Of a stretch of DNA of 64,000 nucleotides, positions 9,054-18,306 are shown in pieces; position 1 is the first letter of the stretch; every line of letters starts with the position of its first letter. The stretch spans positions 1-64,000 of the forward strand of contig CAJUFB010000018.1 of NCBI GenBank assembly GCA_910585805.1. The letters are read 5' to 3'. The stretch comes from an uncultured Acetatifactor sp. GTDB taxonomy: Bacteria > Bacillota > Clostridia > Lachnospirales > Lachnospiraceae. The position numbers were made by a program, and so were the translations under genes. The notes below the pieces were generated by a model. The model saw only the letters and a program-made list of their open reading frames with translations, ran no database searches and had not been told where the DNA came from.

Positions 9054-11793
9054 TGTCGTCTGCCTCCTTGTGATTTGTTATTTGGGAAGTTTCTTTTCGT
9101 TTCCGGCGAAAATGTTTTCTGCCGTCAGAGGAATTCGCCTGTTGTTCCGTTGTCTGCGGGCCTGCATGGCCGGAAATGGTCTCAGGCAGCGAGCCGCCGT
9201 CATCCATGTGGCTGTCCTGGCCGGGAACGGCCTCCGGCAGCGGAGTATTGTTTTCCGCATTGCCGTCTGCAGGCTCTTCGGGAGAACCGTCACCTGGCTT
9301 GCTGAAACGGTCCGGAGACGGGGCGGCGTCTTCAGGCTGCTGCGGTATGGCAAAAAACTGTTCCAAAGGCTCCACGGTATCTTTTGCCCGCACCACAGCC
9401 CCCATTTCCCCGTCGATGACTCCCGTGAACTCTCCGTCGATGACGCCGTTTACATATCCCTTGATATGGCCGGACATACGGACCCTGCCTCCGGAGGGAA
9501 GCGGTTTGATAGTGTCATGCTTCAGGGTAAAGGCAGTTTTTTCTATAATAATGTCCCCAATCAGCAGGGTCTGGGGCAGGGCCAGCAGAACCAGCGCGAT
9601 GGAGGTCAGAGTGCCCCTTCCCAAGGCGAGGCCGATGGCCGCTACAACGGCATTGGAAGATACGTTGCTGATAATGAAGCCGGCGGCAACAAGCATGGAA
9701 CCACTGGTCACGATAGTAGGGAAGGCCTGATTTAAGGTCTCCACGATGGCTTCCTTTATGGACATATAGGTTTTCAATTCCATATACCGGCTTGTGATTA
9801 CAATGGCATAGTCTATTGTGGCACCCATCTGGATTGCCGATACTACCAGATAACCGAGGAAATACACCACTTCACCGGTAAGATAGGGCAGGGAGAAATT
9901 CATCCAGATACTGCCCTGGATTGTCACCACCAGCAATACAGGCAGGCCTGCGGACTGGAAGGTAAACAGCAAGATGACCATGACAAACAGTGCCGTCAGT
10001 ACGGTGATAATGGTGTTGTCCGTGCTGAAGGAATCGCTTAAGTCCTTGTTGCTGGTGGAATTGCCTACAAGGTAGATGCTGTTGTAGTCGTAATGCCTGG
10101 CAACCGTACTGCGGATTTGTTCGAGGACTTTATAGGTTTCCTCCCCTTCCACAGGAACGGAAAGCTCCAGGACAAAACGGCTGTAATCTTCACCCAGAAG
10201 CTGGTTCCTTGCGATGCTGATCTGGGAGTAGGCATCTGTCAGAGTCTGTTCCAGGTCATCCTCCAGTGTGATGTTTCCACCCTCTTTCTGGTCATAGATA
10301 AACAGGAACATATCGATCAGCGGGACCTTGTAATCACTGAGTCCGCCCAGGATAGCGCCGTAATTATTGTCGGATACTGCGTAGGCGGAGTAGAGCAGGT
10401 CGGCTACTTCTATGTCCAGATCCACCAGTTCGGCAAATTCTCTGGAGGAGAGCAGCTGTGTCAGGATGTAGCCGTCCATTGCCTCAATATTTGCCAGGCC
10501 CATACAGGAGTTTACTTCAGGCATCGCGGCAAGATTCCGCAGAACCAGGGCTTCTTTCTCATAATCGCCGTTGGGAACCAGGACAGCCAGCTGGTTGATG
10601 GTCCCGAAAGTCCGATTGACCATGCTTGCCGAAAATTTATTCTCGCTCATGGACTTGGATTCCAGGGAATTGACGTCATAAACGTAATCTGCCTTGCCGG
10701 AGAGGATCATGCCCATGATGACTGCGGCAACCAGAAGCGGCGGTATCAGGAATCTGGTGTGGACACAGAATTTTCCTACGGCAGTAATCTTGGGTACAAA
10801 GCTTTTGTGGTGGGAATTGTCGATTGCGTGGGCGAAAGTGAGCAGCAGTCCCGGCATCAGGAAAAATACCGAGACGAGGCTCAGCAGGATTGCCTTTGCC
10901 AGTACGATTCCCATATCGTAGCCAATCCGGAACTGCATGAACATCATGGCTACCATGCCGGATACTGTGGTCAGGGAGCTGGAGGATATCTCCGGGATAG
11001 CCTTGCTCAGGGCGACAATCACGGCTTCTCTGGCATCTTTGTCCTCATGCTCTTCCATAAAGCGGTGGCATAAGATGATGGCGTAGTCAACTGCCAGGGC
11101 CAGCTGCAGCACCACCGCGATGGAGTCGGTGACGAAGCTGATGGTGCCGAACCAGTAATTGGTTCCTTTATTTAAAATGGCTGCCACGATAAAGGTCATT
11201 AAGAAGACAGGAATTTCAGCGTAAGTGGTGGAGGTGAACAATAATACAGCCACGATGACTACACCCGCCAGTACAAGGATGATGATCATATCATTGGCCA
11301 GGTCTGCGGCATCCCGTTCCTCTTGCCCGATATCCGAGGTATAGTACACATCATATCTGGAAAGCGCTTCCAGAACGCCGTTTAAGTATTCCTGGGAGAC
11401 GGCATCCTCTGCCTCGCCCTCAAAGGTAACCTTGAAGAGGGCTTCCATGTCATGGTAATATTCATCCGTATTTTCGAAATCCAACATGCTGACGCCGGGC
11501 ATTTCCTCAATGCGCTCCGCGATTTTTTCGGCTTCCTCATAGGTCACATTGCATACCATGACCCGGGCAGTGCCGTATGTAAGGAACTGCTCATCCATCA
11601 GGTCCAGTCCCTGCCTGGTTTCGGTGGTCTCCGGCAGGTAGGAGGTCAGGTCATTGTTTACCTTTACTTTATCCATGGAGACGATGCTATACAGGATCAA
11701 CAGGATGAATATCAGGTAGAAGCCTTTCCGTTTGTCTACGATCAGGGTAGACAGCTTCATCATAAAAGAGGTATCTTTCTTTTCCTTTTCCAT
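9034..11793 (-). CDS. MMPL/RND-family exporter
   Basis: 919-residue integral membrane protein with two MMPL repeats. Each has one helix, a large extracellular domain and a cluster of about five helices (helices around residues 28-44, 172-360, 355-375 and 590-740). The motif ALAVDYAIILCHRFMEEHE near 230 and its counterpart GATIDYAIVITSRYMELK near 660 are typical of RND-type proton-coupled transporters. The Gram-positive family exports lipids or other hydrophobic compounds. The cargo here is unknown. Unusual is the hydrophilic C-terminal tail of about 150 residues (Pro, Asp, Glu-rich). It shares an operon, with a 20-base overlap, with the surface GLUG protein, and a TetR regulator is divergently encoded. 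Confidence 0.92.
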   Translation of the reverse strand: MEKEKKDTSFMMKLSTLIVDKRKGFYLIFILLILYSIVSMDKVKVNNDLTSYLPETTETRQGLDLMDEQFLTYGTARVMVCNVTYEEAEKIAERIEEMPGVSMLDFENTDEYYHDMEALFKVTFEGEAEDAVSQEYLNGVLEALSRYDVYYTSDIGQEERDAADLANDMIIILVLAGVVIVAVLLFTSTTYAEIPVFLMTFIVAAILNKGTNYWFGTISFVTDSIAVVLQLALAVDYAIILCHRFMEEHEDKDAREAVIVALSKAIPEISSSSLTTVSGMVAMMFMQFRIGYDMGIVLAKAILLSLVSVFFLMPGLLLTFAHAIDNSHHKSFVPKITAVGKFCVHTRFLIPPLLVAAVIMGMILSGKADYVYDVNSLESKSMSENKFSASMVNRTFGTINQLAVLVPNGDYEKEALVLRNLAAMPEVNSCMGLANIEAMDGYILTQLLSSREFAELVDLDIEVADLLYSAYAVSDNNYGAILGGLSDYKVPLIDMFLFIYDQKEGGNITLEDDLEQTLTDAYSQISIARNQLLGEDYSRFVLELSVPVEGEETYKVLEQIRSTVARHYDYNSIYLVGNSTSNKDLSDSFSTDNTIITVLTALFVMVILLFTFQSAGLPVLLVVTIQGSIWMNFSLPYLTGEVVYFLGYLVVSAIQMGATIDYAIVITSRYMELKTYMSIKEAIVETLNQAFPTIVTSGSMLVAAGFIISNVSSNAVVAAIGLALGRGTLTSIALVLLALPQTLLIGDIIIEKTAFTLKHDTIKPLPSGGRVRMSGHIKGYVNGVIDGEFTGVIDGEMGAVVRAKDTVEPLEQFFAIPQQPEDAAPSPDRFSKPGDGSPEEPADGNAENNTPLPEAVPGQDSHMDDGGSLPETISGHAGPQTTEQQANSSDGRKHFRRKRKETSQITNHKEADDNEEQKK

Positions 11794-12125
11794 AATGATT
11801 CCTTGCCTTTCTGTGTTGTCGACAGTTTTGGAGATACCGGCTCGAGCATAGGGCCGGATTGGGTTGGATTCCCCTGCAATTATAGATACCGGTGTGATTT
11901 ACTGGACAACTGTTGATTTTCTTTTAAGAAGTAATTATAATAAATATAGGGCAAAAAACAATGTACAGTTTTGCTGCATATGTATATTTATGAACATATT
12001 GCTCACAATGTGTCCATAATTTACAGAATATTTAGATATATAAACCCAAGTGCGGAACTGGAAACAGCATTCGCTGTTAAGGCATTGTATGGGAGGATGC
12101 GGAACTGGAATAGGATAATAAAAAT
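11794..12125. other. Divergent intergenic region, AT-rich
   Basis: 332 bases between the MMPL exporter (minus) and the TetR regulator (plus). It contains the dyad listed separately at 11990-12017 and several AT-rich stretches that could hold promoters for both directions. No gene is seen. Confidence 0.6.
11990..12017. promoter_or_regulatory. Candidate TetR-family operator
   Basis: 28-base imperfect dyad: inner arms ATTG/CAAT around CTCA are perfect, and outer arms ATGAACAT/GTGTCCAT match at 6 of 8 positions. It lies about 110 bases before the TetR start and 200 bases before the MMPL start. Function is inferred from position only. Confidence 0.4.
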
Positions 12126-12689
12126 ATGGCAGAAAAAACAGACCGCAGGATCCGGAGGACGAAAGCGATTTTGTCACGGAGCCTGATACAATTGATGGAA
12201 GAAAAAGAGATCAGGGATATTTCCGTAAAGGAGCTGACAGATCTGGCAGATATCAACAGGGGTACTTTTTACCTGCACTATAACGATATCTACGACCTGC
12301 TGGCACAGATGGAAGATGAGCTTTTTGTGGAATTTAATGAAATACTGGATCGTACAATGAAAGATAGAAGCGGGGGACATTCCGCCAAAGCGGTGTTGGT
12401 GGAGATATTTTATTTTCTGGAGCGGCACCGGGAGCTGGCAAAAATGATGACAGGCCCTCACGGAGATTTTTCTTTCGTAAATCGTCTGAAAAACCTGGTG
12501 GGAAAACGTATATACGGCATCCTGTCTTCGAAGCACGGGGACTGTGAATGTCTGTATATGGAAGCATTTGTCATAGCCGGATGTGTAGGGGTCATTGAAG
12601 CCTGGCTAAAGCAGCCAAAGCCGGCTGCGCCGGAGGAAATGGCGGCTATCTGCAGCAATATACTGACGGAGGGATTGGGGCTGGAATGA
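12126..12689 (+). CDS. TetR/AcrR-family transcriptional regulator
   Basis: 187-residue DNA-binding protein. The N-terminal HTH is clear: RRTKAILSRSLIQLMEEKEIRDISVKELTDLADINRGTFYLHYNDIYDLL (residues about 10-58), with the usual GTFYLHY recognition helix. The C-terminal ligand domain resembles the DhaS-like TetR subgroup often found beside membrane exporters. It is divergent from the MMPL-GLUG operon and is the best candidate for its repressor, and probably autoregulates (inference). No strong ribosome site is visible before the ATG. Confidence 0.9.
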   Translation: MAEKTDRRIRRTKAILSRSLIQLMEEKEIRDISVKELTDLADINRGTFYLHYNDIYDLLAQMEDELFVEFNEILDRTMKDRSGGHSAKAVLVEIFYFLERHRELAKMMTGPHGDFSFVNRLKNLVGKRIYGILSSKHGDCECLYMEAFVIAGCVGVIEAWLKQPKPAAPEEMAAICSNILTEGLGLE

Positions 12690-12782
12690 CTCTGAAAATA
12701 TTGTCGGTTTTTATTGAGGAGTTTGCAGATATGTGCTAAGATGGGGAAAGGTTATGCAACCGGATATATATGAAGGAGAAAT

Positions 12783-14237
12783 ATGGAAATGAGCGACGAA
12801 ATTTTGCAAAAGGAAGAGCCCGGACAAGCGGCGGAATCCACCGGAACAAAAGCGGAGACAAAGGACGTACAGGCTGCCGGGGAGAAGGAAGCGGTGGTAG
12901 CAGGAGTCCATAACTACAGCAGAGAGGATTCCTATGTCTGGCCCGAAGACCCCAGGGTGCTGAGAAAGCTGGAGTGGTTTCAGGACCAGAAGCTTGGGCT
13001 GATGATGCACTGGGGACCTTATTCCCAACTGGGAATCGTGGAGTCATGGGCGCTGAGCGATGCGGACGCGGAGTGGTCCCGGGACGGCATCGACTGGGAA
13101 GTGACGGGAGAGGAGTTCAAGAAGGAATACTTCGGCTTGAACAGAACCTTTAACCCGCTGCGCTTCGAACCGGAAAAATGGGCGGACCTGGCGAAGGAAG
13201 CCGGCATGAAGTATCTTCTGTTCACTACAAAGCACCATGATGGTTTCTGCATGTGGGATACACAGTATTCCGATTATAAGATTACGGCACCGGACTGTCC
13301 CTTCCATACACATAAGTATGCGGACATCTGTGCCCATCTGTTTGAATCCTTCCGAAAGAGGGGAATCGGCATTGCGGCATATTTTTCCAAGGCAGACTGG
13401 CATGTGGACAGTTACTGGAAAGAGGATACGGAGAAAGGGAAATTCAAGAGCAGGGGGCCTTCCTACAACCCGGCGGAAAACCCGGAAGAATGGGAGCGCT
13501 TCGTGACTTTTACCCACAACCAGATCAAGGAGCTTGCCACGGGGTACGGGAAGCTGGATGCCATGTGGTTTGACGCAGGCTGGGTGTGCGAGCGCGCGGG
13601 GCAGGACATCCGCCTGGGAGAGGTGATTGAGCAGGTGAGAAAGGTTCAGCCGGGAATGCTGTGCGCAGACCGCACAATAGGAGGACCTTATGAAAATTAT
13701 GTGACACCGGAGCAGTGCGTGCCGGAGAAGCCGTTGTCCATTCCCTGGGAAAGCTGTATTACTCTGGGGACTTCTTTTTCATTTAAATATGAAGATACAT
13801 ATAAGTCGCCCAGAGAAGTAATCAACCTTTTGGTTGACATCGTGGTAAAGGGAGGGAACCTGGCAATCAACGTGGGGCCTCAGCCTGACGGACGTCTTCC
13901 GGAGGGAGCGATCCGGACACTGAAAGGAATGGGAGCATGGCTTGGCGTGTACGGTGAGGCCATTTACGGTACCCGTGTGTGCGCACCCTATAAGAAAGGG
14001 AATATTGGTTTCACACAGAAAAATGGAACCGTATATGCGATTGAAACCTTTGCAAAGGAAACAGACCCGGCGGAGAATACGGTGTGGATCCCCTATAAGG
14101 GAGAGGTACATGAGATTACTGCCATGGGTGGAGAGAAGGTGATTTCCTTCACAGAGGAGACAGGCGGATACCGGGTAACGCTGGAGGATCAGGAGTACGA
14201 AAGTGTACCTGTTGCAAGAGTGTTCTGTCTGAAATAG
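12783..14237 (+). CDS. Alpha-L-fucosidase, GH29
   Basis: 484-residue glycoside hydrolase that releases terminal L-fucose from glycans. GH29 signatures are WFQDQKLGLMMHWGPYS near residue 65, AGMKYLLFTTKHHDGFCMWDT near 140, and LDAMWFDAGW near 258, whose Asp is the expected nucleophile. No signal peptide, so probably cytoplasmic, acting on imported oligosaccharides. The first 45 residues are a low-complexity Glu/Ala/Lys stretch before the catalytic domain. AAGGAG lies 4 bases before ATG 12783 and 10 before ATG 12789, so either could be the start. A C-terminal beta domain follows. Confidence 0.93.
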   Translation: MEMSDEILQKEEPGQAAESTGTKAETKDVQAAGEKEAVVAGVHNYSREDSYVWPEDPRVLRKLEWFQDQKLGLMMHWGPYSQLGIVESWALSDADAEWSRDGIDWEVTGEEFKKEYFGLNRTFNPLRFEPEKWADLAKEAGMKYLLFTTKHHDGFCMWDTQYSDYKITAPDCPFHTHKYADICAHLFESFRKRGIGIAAYFSKADWHVDSYWKEDTEKGKFKSRGPSYNPAENPEEWERFVTFTHNQIKELATGYGKLDAMWFDAGWVCERAGQDIRLGEVIEQVRKVQPGMLCADRTIGGPYENYVTPEQCVPEKPLSIPWESCITLGTSFSFKYEDTYKSPREVINLLVDIVVKGGNLAINVGPQPDGRLPEGAIRTLKGMGAWLGVYGEAIYGTRVCAPYKKGNIGFTQKNGTVYAIETFAKETDPAENTVWIPYKGEVHEITAMGGEKVISFTEETGGYRVTLEDQEYESVPVARVFCLK

Positions 14238-14301
14238 CGCGGAGAGGGCAGTGGTTCGGTCCAGGGTAATTCTTAATTCTTTTGTAATATTTTACGAAAT
14301 T

Positions 14302-14331
14302 GTGGACAAAGCCGGGCAAATGGGGATACAA
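14302..14331 (+). promoter_or_regulatory. Possible promoter of the DUF3048 lipoprotein gene
   Basis: TGGACA and TACAAT separated by about 18 bases, some 50 bases before the lipoprotein ATG. The -35 box is imperfect. Confidence 0.4.
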
Positions 14332-14379
14332 TAGAAGAGCATTAAATCATTTCATAATAGAAAAAGAAAGGAAGAGCCT

Positions 14380-15501
14380 ATGAAAAAGAAAGTACTGGCG
14401 ATGATGATTGCAGCTATGGCTGTCCTGTCCGGATGTGGGGGTGAGGAGGAAGAGTCGTCTTCTCCGATCATGGATATAACGCCGGTGGCTCTGGCTACTG
14501 AAAAGCCTGTGGGGGAGCCTGAGGAATCGGAGGCGGAGCCAGAGGAGGAACCGGAGGAAATCCGCGAAGGCATGTACCGCAGCGAGCTTACAAATGAATG
14601 GATCGACGAATCGCTGAAGAACCAGAGACCTGTCGCGGTAATGGTGGATAATGAAAAAATCGCGCTTCCCCATTATGGTCTGACCGAAGCCGACATCGTA
14701 TATGAAATGATGAACAGTACCCTGAATAACAGGATCACGCGGTTCATGGCGATCGTGAAGGATTGGGGCAAGATCGAACAGTTTGGAAGTATACGGAGCA
14801 CCAGATCCACCAATATCTACCTGGCGGGGGAGTGGAATGCCGTACTTTGCCATGACGGCGGCCCTTACTTTGCGATGGACCTGGTGAAAGAGAAGGATTA
14901 CTGTGATAATTTCACAGGCACTTTTTCCCGTGTAGACAATGGCAAAAAAAGGGAATATACAGAGTATATCGTAGCAGGGGATCTGGAGAAGAATTTCAAC
15001 AGCAAAGGTTACAGTATTGAGTACAACCAGTATTATGAGGGACCTCATTATACCTTTTCAAAGAAGGAACTGGATCTGGCTGATACGGGGAATGCGATAA
15101 CCTGCAATGAGATCCAGCTGAAGCCTTTCGCTCACAATGGTTCCACATTGAAATATAATGCAGAAACGGGAACATATGATTATTACGAGTATGGGGAGCC
15201 TCATCTGGACCCTCAGCATGATAACGCACAGCTCACATTTAAAAACCTGCTGATCCAGAGCTGCTCTTTTTCGAATCTTGGGGAAGGCTATATGGTTTAT
15301 AATGTTATCGACAATTCGGGGAATGAAGGATATTATATTACAAATGGCAAGGCAATCGAGGTAACGTGGTACAAGGGTTCGGATACTTCTCCCACCGTTT
15401 ATTACAATTCGAGAACGGGAGAAGAGATAGAATTTAACACAGGCAAAACCTATATTGCGATCGTGCCGTCAGATACCTGGGACAAGATTGTTATCCAGTA
15501 A
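14380..15501 (+). CDS. DUF3048 (YerB-like) lipoprotein
   Basis: 373-residue lipoprotein: signal peptide with lipobox VLSGC (Cys 20), then an acidic Glu/Pro-rich spacer to about residue 65, then the DUF3048 domain. It shows RPVAVMVDNEKIALPHYGLTEADIVYE, ITRFMAIV, and SIRSTRSTNIYLAGEWNAVLCHDGG, matching the YerB family of unknown biochemical role. The C-terminal part has the usual YITNGKAIEVTW and IVPSD motifs. The ATG follows GGAAGAGCCT. Likely anchored to the outer face of the membrane. Confidence 0.9.
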   Translation: MKKKVLAMMIAAMAVLSGCGGEEEESSSPIMDITPVALATEKPVGEPEESEAEPEEEPEEIREGMYRSELTNEWIDESLKNQRPVAVMVDNEKIALPHYGLTEADIVYEMMNSTLNNRITRFMAIVKDWGKIEQFGSIRSTRSTNIYLAGEWNAVLCHDGGPYFAMDLVKEKDYCDNFTGTFSRVDNGKKREYTEYIVAGDLEKNFNSKGYSIEYNQYYEGPHYTFSKKELDLADTGNAITCNEIQLKPFAHNGSTLKYNAETGTYDYYEYGEPHLDPQHDNAQLTFKNLLIQSCSFSNLGEGYMVYNVIDNSGNEGYYITNGKAIEVTWYKGSDTSPTVYYNSRTGEEIEFNTGKTYIAIVPSDTWDKIVIQ

Positions 15502-15594
15502 AAGTTTCTATAGTGTTTTCCGCAAAAAGATGGACATGGCAGCGTGTTCATCTTTTTGGAATCAGGAACCGAAAAGGTGCTTCCTTATGCGGAA

Positions 15595-15943
15595 GAAGGG
15601 TTCCCGGACAGTACTTTTTTTCGGATTGGTATATTACGCATGTATTTCCGGTCTGGGTCAATCTGTATGGGCGTGTCACAGGGCTGTTTCCTTTTTCAGT
15701 GGGGGAATGGATGCTTGCGGCCGGCGTCCTGCTTGCGGTTCTGGCATTGGCGCTTGGAATGATATGGGCGGGGATTGGGACAGGAGCGGTCCTGCGCAGG
15801 ATTTTTCGCGGAGCAGGGCGGCGGATGTGTTTATTGACACGAACCTGAAGATGAACGGAATCGCGGACGGGAAGATCAGTTACAGCAGAGTGGTCAGGCT
15901 GTTGCTGCAGTATTACAGGCAGCAGTCCGCCCTGCTGCAATAG
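15595..15943 (+). pseudogene. DUF3810 membrane protein gene with internal deletion
   Basis: Remains of a DUF3810 family gene. One frame (ending at 15848) reads FSDWYITHVFPVWVNLYGRVTGLFPFSVGEW followed by a membrane helix, the usual N-terminal part. A different frame (ending at 15943) reads DTNLKMNGIADGKISYSRVVRLLLQYYR, which looks like the C-terminal end. The family is normally about 350-400 residues, so roughly 230 residues from the middle are missing, with a frame change near 15830. No good start is visible either. Family assignment is by recall of the motifs, not a search. Confidence 0.6.
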
Positions 15944-16034
15944 GGAACTGTCTGGGTAGAAAGCATTTTGGAAAGGCTTTCAGGGAGCTGCAAAATCTGC
16001 TGCAAAAATTTCGGGAAAAATTTGAAAGAAAGTC

Positions 16035-16063
16035 TTGACAGAACGGTGAGCATGTTGTAGAAT
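16035..16063 (+). promoter_or_regulatory. Promoter of the tRNA-Gly pair
   Basis: TTGACA (16035-16040), 17-base spacer, TAGAAT (16058-16063), 44 bases before the first tRNA. Confidence 0.75.
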
Positions 16064-16106
16064 AGTTATTGTTGTGAGGGAGATACAGAGAAGCTCTTAC
16101 ACAGAT

Positions 16107-16177
16107 GCAGGTGTGGTTCAATGGTAGAACATCAGCCTTCCAAGCTGAATACGTGGGTTCGATTCCCATCACCTGCT
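16107..16177 (+). tRNA. tRNA-Gly (anticodon TCC)
   Basis: 71-base cloverleaf. Acceptor GCAGGTG pairs with CACCTGC, anticodon stem CAGC/GCTG with loop CTTCCAA, T arm GTGGG-TTCGATT-CCCAT, discriminator T. CCA is not encoded. Confidence 0.96.
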
Positions 16178-16200
16178 TTGCATCAGGCAGATGCAGATAT

Positions 16201-16273
16201 GCGATAGTGGCTCAGTTGGTAGAGCGCCACCTTGCCAAGGTGGAAATCGCGGGTTCGAGTCCCGTCTATCGCT
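16201..16273 (+). tRNA. tRNA-Gly (anticodon GCC)
   Basis: 73-base cloverleaf. Acceptor GCGATAG pairs with CTATCGC, anticodon stem CCACC/GGTGG with loop TTGCCAA, T arm GCGGG-TTCGAGT-CCCGT. Cotranscribed with the preceding tRNA-Gly. Confidence 0.97.
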
Positions 16274-16285
16274 TTTAATAATTTG

Positions 16286-16317
16286 GAAGCCTGCAAATTG
16301 TAGGCTTCTGTTTTTTT
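16286..16317 (+). terminator. Intrinsic terminator after the tRNA-Gly pair
   Basis: Stem GAAGCCT / AGGCTTC with a 9-base loop, followed by a run of T residues. Confidence 0.85.
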
Positions 16318-16661
16318 GTATTTTTTGCCGATACATAGAGATTATCCTTCCGTGAATCAGCTCTGCCTTCTGTCTCTCAGGCAGAGCTGCCTGTGTATAT
16401 TTTGTTGAATCTCTTTCTGCTATTTTTCATCTTGTGTCCTCCTGTTCATGGTTCTGCATCTGCCGCGCCCGGTACCCGGGCACAGGCAGATAATTTCCGA
16501 TCGCGAAAGGAATGCCGTCGGTGCTGCGCCTGAACTGTCACAACCATTATAAGATCACAGCCATCAACCATGTGCATGCCTCAGTCCCCTGGAACAATCC
16601 CCGCCCCAGGAAAGTGTAACAGAAAATGGCCACTATTTTCATGCAGCAGCGTGACAGTTAT
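16318..16661. other. Intergenic region, no gene seen
   Basis: About 340 bases between the tRNA terminator and the 3' end of the GerA-like gene. It holds one inverted repeat (AGCTCTGCCT/AGGCAGAGCT near 16360-16390). I translated both strands and saw no coherent protein remnant. Confidence 0.5.
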
Positions 16662-18107
16662 TCAGTGAGTCTGTCCTCTGTCCCATACGCTGGAGGGCTG
16701 TGCCTTGAAGGTTGGGCTGCGAAACAACAGCCGACCCAAAGCCTTTCCATTAAAAGGAAACAACGGCCAGAAGTAGCTGAAACCTCCAAAAGTGGGTGTC
16801 GTTACGATAGAGAACAGGACCAGAGCCGCACCGATAAGGAATCCCGGCAGTCCGCCGGAGCCCGTTGCCAGAATCAGCAGGATCCGATATAACCGGATAG
16901 CGTCGCTGAAGGCTGTGTCCGTGATGGCAAGGGAAGCCAGCAGTGTGACGGCGGCATAAAAAAGTACATCTGTGGAAGCCCAGTTTAAACTGACAGCAAT
17001 GTCACCTATGATCAGCCCACCCACAATGGAAAGGGATCCGGAGAATTTTCCGGAGCTGAGCGATGAGGAGTATTTGAATAAATCCAGCAGAAATTCCACT
17101 GCAAGTACATAAAAAAGCAGCCGCTGAGGCGTCATGCCTGCGTCGGAGAGCAAACCCCACGCCTGGGCAGCAGCGGGAAAGTGGGCGGTAATCAGCAGAA
17201 ATAAAGGCAGCAGCAGCAGGCTTACCGGAATGCAGAGAAATCGTACCATGCGGAAATAAGTGCCTACGGATGGACTTTTGTAGTAATCTTCCGGATTCTG
17301 GGTGAACTGAAATATGGTGCAGGGAAGGATCAGGACCTGAGGCGAGTTATCCACCAGGATCAGGATATGCCCCTCCATCAGGTAGCTGCATGCCACATCC
17401 GGACGCTCTGTCACCTGGATGCTGGGCATAAGGTTCCACCAGCGTTTGTGCAGAAGCAGTTCCTCCAGGCTTGTGGCGCCCATGGTGAGAGAGGAGGCCC
17501 GGAGGGAGTCCAGGGTGGCAGTAAGTTTCTCCAAAAGATTCCGGTTTACAGAGTTTTCCAAATAACTGACAGCAACGTCGGTTTTGCTTTCCGTGCCTAC
17601 GGAGTGCATGGAAAACACCAGCCGTGGAGAGCGTACCCGGCGTCGGATCAGATTTGCGTTGAACAGCAGCGTCTCCACAAAGCCGTCCCGGGAACCTCTG
17701 GTAACTTTCTCCAGATCCGGCTCCTCAATGCTCCGGGCGGGATAGGTGCGCGCATCAATCAGGATAGCCTGGGCAAAGCCGTCGACAAAGAGGGCCGCAG
17801 GGCCACTGAGCACGTTCCGGATGATGTCATCCCAGGAATCGGAGAGGGATGCCTGGGCGTAGCCGATCCTGGCGTTCATATATTGCCGTATTTCTTCTAC
17901 GCTGTCGTTCTGCATGTATATGGGATTCTGCAGATCGGAAAAAATCTGCTGAAGGATATCCGTCTTGCAGAATCCGTTCACTCCCAGGAAAAAGGCCTTT
18001 GTTTTTCCCAGGTACAGCTGCCTTGTTATCAGGTCAAAGCTGTCTTTGACAGGCAGATGGCTTTCTATATACTGTATATTTTCTTCCAAAACTGACGACA
18101 ATGTCAT
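16662..18107 (-). CDS. GerA-family spore germination protein (GerAA/SpoVAF-like)
   Basis: About 481 residues. GerA-family A-type subunits sit in the inner spore membrane and take part in germinant response. The N-terminal soluble domain (to about residue 280) includes the typical SGPAALFVDGFAQAILIDARTYPARSIEEPDLEKVTRGSRDGFVETLLFN region. The C-terminal half has about five membrane helices, with a Pro-rich FQFTQNPEDYYKSPSVGTYFR linker. The start at 18107 is chosen because AGGAG lies 8 bases upstream. The frame extends to 18191 without such a site. No GerB or GerC partner lies beside it, so it resembles an orphan A subunit or SpoVAF. Confidence 0.88.
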   Translation of the reverse strand: MTLSSVLEENIQYIESHLPVKDSFDLITRQLYLGKTKAFFLGVNGFCKTDILQQIFSDLQNPIYMQNDSVEEIRQYMNARIGYAQASLSDSWDDIIRNVLSGPAALFVDGFAQAILIDARTYPARSIEEPDLEKVTRGSRDGFVETLLFNANLIRRRVRSPRLVFSMHSVGTESKTDVAVSYLENSVNRNLLEKLTATLDSLRASSLTMGATSLEELLLHKRWWNLMPSIQVTERPDVACSYLMEGHILILVDNSPQVLILPCTIFQFTQNPEDYYKSPSVGTYFRMVRFLCIPVSLLLLPLFLLITAHFPAAAQAWGLLSDAGMTPQRLLFYVLAVEFLLDLFKYSSSLSSGKFSGSLSIVGGLIIGDIAVSLNWASTDVLFYAAVTLLASLAITDTAFSDAIRLYRILLILATGSGGLPGFLIGAALVLFSIVTTPTFGGFSYFWPLFPFNGKALGRLLFRSPTFKAQPSSVWDRGQTH

Positions 18108-18228
18108 ATCATATTCTCCTGCTGTATTGTTTCTGGTTGAATTGATCGGGGATTCAGTTATAATTTTTCCATTTTTATTGTATTTATGCAATTTTATATC
18201 CCTGTGTTTGATGTAACTGATTACTAAA

Positions 18229-18300
18229 AAATAACTGATACAGTTCAGGGACTTTTTTAAATTTCCGGTATTTTCCCTAAAACAAACGGTATCAGTTATT
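18229..18300. repeat. Spaced perfect inverted repeat
   Basis: 12-base arms AATAACTGATAC and GTATCAGTTATT at the two ends of a 72-base AT-rich stretch between ytaF-like and GerA-like genes. It could be an RNA hairpin, an operator pair or a small mobile-element relic. Confidence 0.6.
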
Positions 18301-18306
18301 TTGGCT

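Noticed and set aside
10093..11073. 326-residue plus-strand frame inside the MMPL gene
   Set aside because: Antisense to clear MMPL motifs, composition typical of a shadow frame.
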